From NCBI GenBank assembly GCA_002361735.1, contig DETS01000025.1:1-10333 (forward strand): DNA of 10,333 nt, given 5' to 3'. Under the pieces are notes generated by a model. The model did no database searches, had not been told where the DNA came from, and was given only the letters and a program-made list of their open reading frames with translations. Origin of the DNA: Lachnospiraceae bacterium UBA3282 (GTDB lineage: Bacteria > Bacillota > Clostridia > Lachnospirales > Lachnospiraceae). Shown here piece by piece: positions 6,501 through 10,333 of the stretch (its first letter is position 1; each line of letters opens with the position of its first letter). The translations under genes were made by a program, and so were the position numbers.

Positions 6501-9229
6501 ACAAGGAAACACCTGTTTGGGATAAAACCCAGGCTAGATTTAGCGGAAATATGCTTGAGCTGTCGGCAAAGGCGGCGTTAACGCAGCCCACGTATGAGAT
6601 TCCGGTCACCTTCCTGCCTGCAAGCAGTTACTATGCTGCAAAGTATGAAGCTTTGCCTGAGACGCAGCAGACAGCGTTCCTTCAGGACTACGGCATTACG
6701 CTCAAGGCAAAGGTGACGGCGAAAGACCTTACAACTGTCAATAAGGGCAGAATCAAGGTAGATGCAAAGAGACTGAACCAGACATTTACACCTTATATGT
6801 TTGACGGCACAAACTATTACACCATTGTTGATTATGACGAGGTTTACGCCGGCACCGAGATCAATAAGATTACCAATAACAGCGTTAAGGTTGGCTCCGG
6901 TGACAGCGCGCCGCAGTTGATCAAGATTGAAAGAATCGGAGAATACAATACTTTTATGGTCTCCATGAGCAAGGCATTATTCAGTCAGGCGGTCAAGGCA
7001 GACACGAGAAATACCTTCTATGATAAGAAGGGTAAGGCAAAGACACTGAGCGTTAAAGCAGATGTGTGCTACAATGCAGAGGGCACGCAGAAGGATAGCT
7101 TTACCTTTAAGCTCACGATGCCTGCAAAAGCTCCCACTTATACGGATCAGGGCGAAGGCGGACTGACAGATTACGAGCAGGCGGTCGATGTTCTCAATCA
7201 GAACAAAGACGCGATCGCGGCAGGCGTTACGCTGGCTTATGATTACGATAGCGATGATTGGGATATTAAGGCAGCACAGTGGGATCTGTATGAAGCGCTC
7301 GTCAGAGCAGTCGGTTATGATTCCGGCATTGACTTTGAGGTGTATGAGGATGAAGCTGAGTATGACGGCGTTCAGAAGATCAGTCAGATGCTGAGACCCG
7401 GCATAGTAGATGAGCCTACCACCACGGAGAACGGCAGCCTGCCGATTACGGCAACCTTAAAGAGCTATGCGACGCCGGCGCAGACAACGACCATTGTCTT
7501 TACGCTGACGATCCCGAAGAAAGAGACACTTCCGAGTGAGGTAAGTACAAAGGTTAGCAGCTTCCTGACGGCGAATATAGCGAAGTATGCGGTCAACACG
7601 GTCACCGAAGCGGATATCTTGAGTGATCTGAGAGCGTATATGAAGGATTGGGCAGCTGAGCAGGATCCTGTCATTGATTTGACGAATATTCGCTTTAGGA
7701 TTGAAGACTTCGAGGTAAGCGAAGCGAAATTTGATGAAGCTGGCAATCCTCAGGCTGGCAGTGTGACAGGTAAGGTAGTCATCTGGAACATCCATCTGAA
7801 TGAGAGTTCCAATGTGGAACCACCGATTAACTACACGATTACAGCTCCTGTTGACAGTGACGAGGTTATCAACGTAGTTAAGACAGCATTAGGCATCGGA
7901 ACCAAAGCTGGGGGCGCAAACAGTGAAACGATTATCGCGGAACTGGCAGTTGCAAACACCAAAGACGGCGTAAAGGCGGATGTTCTGGCAGTTGCCCAGA
8001 AGGCAGCCGGATTCGCTTATACGGTGGCGTATAAGGATGATACGGAAGCATCATTTGACTTTACACCGGTAGCGGCAACGACGGATGGCAGCATCAAATT
8101 TACGCTGGTTGTGAAGGATGGAGATGGTAACTATATCGGTACAAAGGGTGCCGATGATGTCATTACGCCCACCGAAATTACACTGGCAGAGACTACGCTT
8201 ACTAAGAATGCAGATATTATGACTGTAGCAGAAGCTGCGACCGCAGTTACCGCTTGGGTGACAAAGGTAACGGGAGACAGTGCAACTGCTGAGGATAAGG
8301 CAGTCCTTACAAACGCAGCAAATGAAGATGCGGCAGCAACGGCGATTGCAACCGCGGCAGGAGTAAAATCCACGGTTAGCGTAGCAGTCGAGTCTTGGAG
8401 TAAGAAGGATGCAACCTTCAATGAGGACGGTTATGTAAAGGGTACGGTCGTTCTGAGTAAGGGAGGCAGAACCAATAAGAAGGAAGCGAAAGTAGACTTT
8501 GAATTGAACTTACCGGCAATCGTCGCGTGGACGATGACGGATGCGGAGACGGCAGTTAAGAATGCTGTTAAGAAGGCAGGCATCTATGTCAGCAACACCA
8601 ACGTGAAGACGGATGCAGGTAAGGCAGCGGTAGCGGCGCAGATGCTGGCTGCAGCGAAGGCAGCCGTTCCGGAGACGAAATTCACCGTAGCGATCAAGCA
8701 GACGGGAGATCCCGCGGCGGATGTCAAGCTGGTAGTAACAGATGCAACCACTAGCGCGCCGGGAAAGGTAACGCTGGCATTGATGCTCACCGAAGTGCTT
8801 GGTTCTGATGCTGAGGCAGGTACTGAGCCGCAGAAAAAGGAAGTGACTGTAGAGCATGCGATTCCGCAGTTACCGGAAGGAAGCGGCACGACCGAACCCG
8901 ATACACCTGAAGCAATAACGATTACAGATACTTTGAAGAATGCGATCAAGACTGCAGTGACGACGGCGATTAGTGATACGACATCTCCGATCGAGATTAA
9001 AGCGGGTACGCAGTGGTCTGCAATCTCTGTGCAGATTCTGGCAGCGGCAAGTAACGCAGACGGTGTAATCCCTAACTTTGAGGTTGTAGCAGCAGAAACG
9101 AATCAACTGCAAATCAATACGACCGCAACCATCAACCTTGTGGTACGTCAGAAGAACTTACCGACAAACAAGGCTGATGTCGTGATCGACAATATTACGC
9201 TCACGACAGACAATGAAGGCGGCGTCTAA
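512..9229 (+). CDS. Giant multidomain repeat protein, probable surface or extracellular adhesin-like protein
   Basis: This uninterrupted frame encodes 2905 residues and has no internal stop. Order of parts: residues 1-30 are basic and polar (MNPKPKARTPHKHCK...); about 31-105 form an E/P-rich linker; about 108-835 hold seven diverged beta-type repeats resembling divergent InlB B-repeats; about 835-2210 are a beta-rich middle with bacterial Ig-like (BIG2) segments near 1330-1575; about 2211-2905 are six repeats, each with helices followed by beta strands. Such architecture is typical of secreted adhesins or matrix proteins. No catalytic motif is seen. No hydrophobic signal peptide is found in this frame, nor LPxTG, SLH or a transmembrane segment at the end (...NITLTTDNEGGV). 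An in-frame TAG at 473-475 bounds the ORF. ATG 512 lacks a ribosome binding site; GTG 599 (weak AGGGA at 582-586) and ATG 830 are alternatives. The frame is certain, the start uncertain, the function inferred. Confidence 0.9.
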   Translation: MNPKPKARTPHKHCKTQTPQDLRQGKFRVVEEPVSETPDEQTEPAEGDNKTPVIEDENEPADPPAETPSEEPVETPEEPAVPEEPVVTPEEPVVSEEPVEEIGSTIMSVETIQSVAITDCTAEAPTATNGEYAASLEGVDGDSKLQADTALALTVTANTGYKVKSVSWAIDGTDQGALTEAERKYTIAAATLAEKIAALTDGATGKITFTVTTVQTFDVTVTVDKAANITSLASVIGGTETAINPISASNKVTVEKDTALSLKVVPANDYEVTVTVDDTKKTGTDSVYEIGTITAATTVNITTKKIVNSYAVTETIKANDTEQTGDAAKALATIEYTANCVSVDAETQAKTIAKGTDLTFKVNEVPGADGAAGSFDGKVVEVFYKVSNDVEKPLTKEANGVYKVDKTAITDAIAIIVNVRDLAEVAVSFSGVDTAKAKLSYKVADAADFAVLTDNTINTVKIQESKTFSFKVEPQGVYQIDEVTVKHGSNAAVPLTPTDDVYYSFVATKDVPVITVKTSYNAEMVNSLAFAVSGDKGSYTVEKANIKNDEGIAIDNLSDPKEGASYQIGETVLTPSTKLNVTLTPDISYNITKVVLGEETLYDASDDEYAEAVPEGPYVIDYGTTAVSAKTLTVTTAPQTFTKDVKVTFAKETSAKTLVDYTVETGDAVKDNKDGSYTITKGVAYLKFNVTTVGKYVPVVTVNGNETLAVPEKAEDGTYSYTYLVAKLDKDAANEIKIGAQIDEKTVTLVYAETQVDVSATIGNAAQTPVNKVYTVKDGDTLSFKVAAKEHFVIEKVTTKGAAADAEAEEVTLANGRFNLTVEEDTTVTITSKGVLSQKELIDKVAETVPAKDKTGAYVVSNTGTYVGGAVEGSADVIIDSVKLFDSKNKEVAMTTGEGADAVTNWSASADKTEITLFPTTAIAGQKLTLKMIKQVAKVDAEGNPVVEEGVPVKEDVEVAVYKLAVAAKLDAAKVKVSPIKQATDTYAEYPVSVNTGAEVSKVRMDLTGTDGDIVKKDATTLDGGKLKVTTGFKAGETKIQLYILKNENVPDTADNRTVIEVSVTTTALIDKDATKAPKVTLASATDVSMVLALDASSLKLKNAVTGAVYYEIHAKANGEVPKNGATKLLKEEVIKYVPKTADKQNAELWFNASGAQDHSAYGTGGHCKYDVTVRLVHLKTDTDISDKTTLINDASDLAVSDASYSASAATGTKPFETKAPYYEDNLKLKKGTTTVYTGQTAVIATPQFGKNTSYMVVDEDYCKDLSATDAAALDIDVDPVTSAVSVTAKTTTALGKHTIEVVAVSTAEGDEDVPTMYASRATIAVTVVRGIQQLRVDIPSDRLFKDPSPKKAATMTAAVVYNNGATDKNAAAKTKKVDWKLLNKDNKVLSSADYLNGKLTIKNGKVTLAKDYVVSPTAGDNQFKIAAIAADYNRNVDTTPGTMLSESAGNMAISGKITITNDAMTIDRLEILDADNKMIAKDGDTLEASQAEGAKLVAFLPGAPKKAAYTADDLATYAATASNVKFSSGNAKAITINKNGVLSIGKPAKNVTLTATPGDGNPDKNAKKSMKLTVDYDKTDELGLQITKMEPWGDETIISEPDNETPEFTDSTVAFLALQVQYKDSDNEWYDVADEANFTNYKLSVSGGKILYNDYNGTAVIATASAVTKITLTNNSKRTDKTKTYTLTNKGISGLAKSTKAPKVKIAGTLQADYPYNQYLRVQLSNQVKEDKPEYIKDFSKLYVKVDFDWTSLNAKKPDAQAIFADQMEPKEYLPVNKDGSFDLSFKYDGYDKLAAGSYKIKINFGEIDDDGNFKSVAPAAAQTIKVAKPKKLSFKPTTSYSISATDNGYAVLTGKGTYRSVTFSKLQNANIKGKENKFLRYFEIKTISGKQCICLTDNYYTDVKDANINLDFSDKKFKDDLTGYVTYAAYDQSRNTVTNTVKLTLKVSAPKATITKYSLSTSGVIGKAAGSKVRIYVVDSKKNPVAMAAALYGDNKETPVWDKTQARFSGNMLELSAKAALTQPTYEIPVTFLPASSYYAAKYEALPETQQTAFLQDYGITLKAKVTAKDLTTVNKGRIKVDAKRLNQTFTPYMFDGTNYYTIVDYDEVYAGTEINKITNNSVKVGSGDSAPQLIKIERIGEYNTFMVSMSKALFSQAVKADTRNTFYDKKGKAKTLSVKADVCYNAEGTQKDSFTFKLTMPAKAPTYTDQGEGGLTDYEQAVDVLNQNKDAIAAGVTLAYDYDSDDWDIKAAQWDLYEALVRAVGYDSGIDFEVYEDEAEYDGVQKISQMLRPGIVDEPTTTENGSLPITATLKSYATPAQTTTIVFTLTIPKKETLPSEVSTKVSSFLTANIAKYAVNTVTEADILSDLRAYMKDWAAEQDPVIDLTNIRFRIEDFEVSEAKFDEAGNPQAGSVTGKVVIWNIHLNESSNVEPPINYTITAPVDSDEVINVVKTALGIGTKAGGANSETIIAELAVANTKDGVKADVLAVAQKAAGFAYTVAYKDDTEASFDFTPVAATTDGSIKFTLVVKDGDGNYIGTKGADDVITPTEITLAETTLTKNADIMTVAEAATAVTAWVTKVTGDSATAEDKAVLTNAANEDAAATAIATAAGVKSTVSVAVESWSKKDATFNEDGYVKGTVVLSKGGRTNKKEAKVDFELNLPAIVAWTMTDAETAVKNAVKKAGIYVSNTNVKTDAGKAAVAAQMLAAAKAAVPETKFTVAIKQTGDPAADVKLVVTDATTSAPGKVTLALMLTEVLGSDAEAGTEPQKKEVTVEHAIPQLPEGSGTTEPDTPEAITITDTLKNAIKTAVTTAISDTTSPIEIKAGTQWSAISVQILAAASNADGVIPNFEVVAAETNQLQINTTATINLVVRQKNLPTNKADVVIDNITLTTDNEGGV
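719..814 (+). repeat. EEPV-type tandem coding repeat (E/P-rich linker)
   Basis: Residues 70-101 of the giant protein are five imperfect units: EEPVETP, EEPAVP, EEPVVTP, EEPVVS and EEPVEE. At DNA level the core GAGGAGCCSGTK recurs with periods of 18 and 21 bp. A further EEPVSETP lies earlier, at residues 31-38. Such acidic, proline-rich stretches usually act as extended spacers just after a signal peptide or before a wall-spanning part. The unit number may vary between strains through slippage or recombination. Confidence 0.75.
833..3010 (+). repeat. Array of seven diverged beta-type repeats in the giant protein
   Basis: Seven segments of about 90-120 residues begin near residues 108, 216, 307, 424, 523, 641 and 744. 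Each carries a core of the form T-x-L-x-F-K-V followed by an aromatic and a V-rich strand, for example TVEKDTALSLKVVPANDYEV, KIQESKTFSFKVEPQGVYQI and TVKDGDTLSFKVAAKEHFVI. Each ends in a strand such as TTVTITSK. The pattern resembles the divergent InlB B-repeat type found in surface proteins. The units differ strongly in sequence, so the duplication is old. The family name is inference from pattern. Confidence 0.55.
4501..5240 (+). other. Bacterial Ig-like (BIG2-type) segments in the giant protein
   Basis: Residues about 1330-1575 contain two stretches with the BIG2 signature. The clearer one reads NVKFSSGNAKAITINKNGVL, followed by SIGKPAKNVTLTATPGDG and a KKSMKLTVDY strand. This matches the usual S-S-N-x-x-x-x-x-I-x-x-x-G-x-L...G...T-x-T-A-T pattern. 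The earlier one, beginning GIQQLRVDIPSD, has VDWKLLNKDNKV and LTIKNGKVTLAKDY in the corresponding places. BIG2 domains are common in bacterial adhesins and cell-surface enzymes, which supports an extracellular role. Confidence 0.55.
7141..9226 (+). repeat. Six diverged helix-plus-beta repeats at the C-terminus of the giant protein
   Basis: Units start near residues 2211, 2339, 2449, 2568, 2674 and 2792 and are about 128, 110, 119, 106, 118 and 114 residues long. Each has an Ala/Val-rich helix (such as AETAVKNAVKKAG or TLKNAIKTAVTTAI), a second helix (AQMLAAAKAAV, SVQILAAASNA), a strand (FTVAIK, FEVVA), and a last hairpin of the type GSVTGKVVIW...NYTITAP or GYVKGTVVLS...FELNLP. The sixth unit appears complete at the stop codon, so the C-terminus does not look truncated. 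I cannot name a family with certainty. Confidence 0.6.
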
Positions 9230-9286
9230 ACCGTAAAGAAACGATAAGTGATCAGGATATGAAATAAGAGATCATGACAAGGAATG

Positions 9287-9320
9287 AAAATCCCTCCGAT
9301 TATCAGATCGGAGGGATTTT
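9287..9320. terminator. Bidirectional rho-independent terminator between convergent genes
   Basis: AAAATCCCTCCGAT (9287-9300) and ATCGGAGGGATTTT (9307-9320) are a perfect 14-bp inverted repeat around the 6-nt loop TATCAG. The stem is GC-rich near the loop and ends in A and T runs, so either strand gives a hairpin ending in U residues. It lies 57 bp after the giant ORF stop and 32 bp after the stop of the opposing relB remnant, and can serve both. Confidence 0.85.
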
Positions 9321-9352
9321 CAGCTCTCTCAAACAGCATATATTCAGCACCG

Positions 9353-9544
9353 TTATTTCTCCCTGTAATGCGAACCGCACTGCGCAATTTCGAGCGCATC
9401 GTTGTTGATCCGTTTCAGGGTCTTTTTATCCTGCGTCTGCTGTATAGACTTTTCAAGACGCTCCATATTCTCGCGGCTGTAAAATGGATCCACCTTTACT
9501 TCAAACGGCAGCTTCTGCTCCCAGATTACTGCTTTTACAAACAT
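9353..9544 (-). pseudogene. relB: C-terminal remnant of a RelB/DinJ-family antitoxin
   Basis: The 63-residue frame reads MFVKAVIWEQKLPFEVKVDP, then FYSRENMERLEKSIQQ. The order F-x-K-x-V-x-x-x-x-x-L-P-F-E-V, then D-P-F-Y-S-x-E-N-M-x-R-L-x-x-S-I-Q-Q, is characteristic of the toxin-binding half of RelB/DinJ antitoxins. Whole family members are about 85-100 residues. The N-terminal ribbon-helix-helix DNA-binding part of about 35 residues is missing: upstream the frame runs only 13 codons to a TGA inside vapC. The ATG lies 14 nt after the vapC stop and lacks a clear ribosome binding site. No RelE/YafQ-type toxin follows; only the terminator does. Most likely it is a relic of a second toxin-antitoxin module, though a translated short neutralising peptide cannot be excluded. 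Confidence 0.75.
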
Positions 9545-9558
9545 ATTGACTTTGCTTT

Positions 9559-9975
9559 TTAATATCCGCGCTTTTTTAAGAAATCATGTGGAGTAATTGC
9601 AGGAATATTAGAATTTGAAAAATCATCAATATTTCGCGTAATAATATAATCGGCATAATGCTGCATTGCGCACTCATCCTGCAGGCAGTCTTCAAAATCC
9701 GAAAAGTCGTTTCGCTCCAAGGCGTGCCGCACATTTTCATGATCGACGCCCGCGATTTGAAGAAAATCCAGAATACCAAGAAGCAGCCGCCTGCGGTTCT
9801 CTGCGGAGTAATGTTTCCGCAGGATATAAAATATATTTGAGATGGAATGAATCGCGATACAGCCCTTTATCTTTTTGGCTGCACAAAGAGATAAGATTTC
9901 ACTGGAAGCTTCATAAAAAGGATCCCGTCTTTCCAATATGTCTAAAATAATATTCGTATCAATTAAAACGAGCAT
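9559..9975 (-). CDS. vapC: PIN-domain ribonuclease toxin, VapC-like
   Basis: The 138-residue product has the length and motifs of a PIN-domain toxin. It opens MLVLIDTNIILDIL, where D6 and N8 belong to the first metal-binding motif. Near the middle SISNIFYILRK is typical of this PIN subgroup. The segment DFSDFEDCLQDECAMQHYAD (residues 90-109) supplies the central acidic residues (D90, D93, E95, D96). The closing ITRNIDDF (112-119) carries D117/D118 and is followed by PAITPHDFL. PIN toxins are Mg-dependent ribonucleases that cut RNA and are held inactive by their antitoxin; the target here is unknown. The start is supported by GAGGAAGG (minus strand, near 9981-9990). The gene overlaps the antitoxin gene by 17 nt, which indicates translational coupling. 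All key acidic positions appear present, so it is probably active. Confidence 0.88.
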   Translation of the reverse strand: MLVLIDTNIILDILERRDPFYEASSEILSLCAAKKIKGCIAIHSISNIFYILRKHYSAENRRRLLLGILDFLQIAGVDHENVRHALERNDFSDFEDCLQDECAMQHYADYIITRNIDDFSNSNIPAITPHDFLKKRGY

Positions 9976-10207
9976 ATTTTTCCTTCCTCATATTTTCCAA
10001 TTCTTTTTGATAGTCAAAATCGGCGGGCAGTGTACCCGCGAAAGACTGTAATATTTGAAGACCTTCCATGCTTTTTGAAATATCTTTGGCATCTGTCGCA
10101 TCTGTCTTTTGCTGTATCCATATGGAATGGATGAAATCATATAACGATTCAAGAGACTGCTCGGGCATCTCACGCAGCAGGGTAATGGTTTTTTCTAAGG
10201 TTGACAT
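9959..10207 (-). CDS. Putative type II antitoxin paired with the PIN toxin
   Basis: This 82-residue protein precedes the PIN toxin gene and overlaps its start by 17 nt, the usual layout of an antitoxin. The N-terminal part (MSTLEKTITLLREMPEQSLE, then SLYDFIHSIW) is predicted helical and recalls small DUF2281-like antitoxins. A charged, probably flexible middle (QQKTDATDAKD) leads to a C-terminal segment, ILQSFAGTLPADFDYQKELE, then NMRKEKY, of the kind that wraps the toxin. No AbrB, Phd or clear ribbon-helix-helix signature is visible, so the DNA-binding mode is unknown. AGGAGG on the minus strand (10218-10223) lies 10 nt before the ATG and decides the start. The role is inferred mainly from context. 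Confidence 0.75.
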   Translation of the reverse strand: MSTLEKTITLLREMPEQSLESLYDFIHSIWIQQKTDATDAKDISKSMEGLQILQSFAGTLPADFDYQKELENMRKEKYARFN

Positions 10208-10217
10208 GATGTGAAAA

Positions 10218-10223
10218 CCTCCT
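10218..10223 (-). promoter_or_regulatory. Ribosome binding site of the antitoxin gene
   Basis: The minus strand reads AGGAGG here, 10 nt before the ATG at 10207-10205. It is the strongest Shine-Dalgarno sequence in the window and contrasts with its absence before the giant ORF. Confidence 0.8.
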
Positions 10224-10234
10224 CTATATCAATC

Positions 10235-10333
10235 TCAATATTTTACTACTTTTAGTATATCCACTTTCATCTTACCACATGCCTTCCCAAATAGCCAACG
10301 ATTTTCTGCCGCTGATAGCGTAAGTTTATTGTA
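10235..10333 (-). CDS. Possible tail of a minus-strand gene cut by the window edge
   Basis: The minus-strand frame entering at 10333 stays open for 32 codons and stops at TGA (10237-10235), 27 bp before the antitoxin start. It reads YNKLTLSAAENRWLFGKACG, then KMKVDILKVVKY. It could be the C-terminus of a gene upstream of the toxin-antitoxin pair, but an open stretch this short can arise by chance and it overlaps the proposed promoter. No family is recognised. Confidence 0.2.
   Translation of the reverse strand, partial: YNKLTLSAAENRWLFGKACGKMKVDILKVVKY
10244..10259 (-). promoter_or_regulatory. Possible promoter -10 box and overlapping operator of the toxin-antitoxin operon
   Basis: On the minus strand TATACT (10259-10254) is a good match to a -10 box, about 46 bp before the antitoxin ATG. 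It overlaps a small inverted repeat TACTA-CTTT-TAGTA (10244-10257). Toxin-antitoxin operons commonly repress themselves through such sites. No good -35 box stands at the right distance, so the assignment is tentative. Confidence 0.35.

Noticed and set aside
9666..9950. Plus-strand frames opposite vapC
   Set aside because: They are antisense shadows of the PIN toxin gene, whose motifs and ribosome binding site are clear on the minus strand.
1..10333. CRISPR array, insertion sequence, tRNA or phage attachment site
   Set aside because: No regularly spaced repeats, transposase motifs with terminal inverted repeats, or tRNA cloverleaf were seen.

Overview
The window looks like a piece of a Bacillota chromosome, most likely a gut-type Clostridia such as a Lachnospiraceae member. 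The evidence is moderate GC coding DNA next to AT-rich spacers, strong AGGAGG-type ribosome binding sites on the small genes, and RelB and PIN-domain proteins of the kind common in that group. No rRNA, tRNA, CRISPR array or insertion sequence was seen. The genus assignment is inference.

Layout: 1-127 is a GC-rich piece, possibly the 3' end of a gene that starts outside the window. 128-511 is a noncoding spacer of about 385 bp. It holds an AT-rich dyad (208-258), three copies of an 11-mer CATTMGTAACA (360-370, 371-381, 460-470) and a C-rich block (393-419) whose complement is a five-run G-quadruplex motif. 512-9229 is a single open reading frame of 2905 codons that fills most of the window. 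It encodes a giant repeat protein: an E/P-rich linker, seven diverged beta-type repeats, a middle part with bacterial Ig-like segments, and six diverged helix-plus-beta repeats running to the C-terminus. It has the look of an extracellular adhesin or matrix protein. Yet the sequence shows no signal peptide at the N-terminus, no LPxTG, SLH or other anchor at the C-terminus, and no good ribosome binding site at the first ATG.

A perfect 14-bp hairpin (9287-9320) separates the giant gene from a convergent minus-strand cluster. That cluster reads, in transcription order, a short antitoxin (10207-9959), an overlapping PIN-domain VapC-type toxin (9975-9559), and the C-terminal half of a RelB/DinJ-family antitoxin (9544-9353) with no RelE-type toxin behind it. 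The antitoxin and toxin overlap by 17 nt and form an ordinary translationally coupled type II module. The RelB piece is best read as a relic of a second module.

The points most worth a second look are the mismatch between the giant protein's surface-type architecture and its missing export and anchoring signals, the G-quadruplex and repeated 11-mers in its leader, its six-unit C-terminal repeat family, and the orphan RelB C-terminal domain directly behind vapC.
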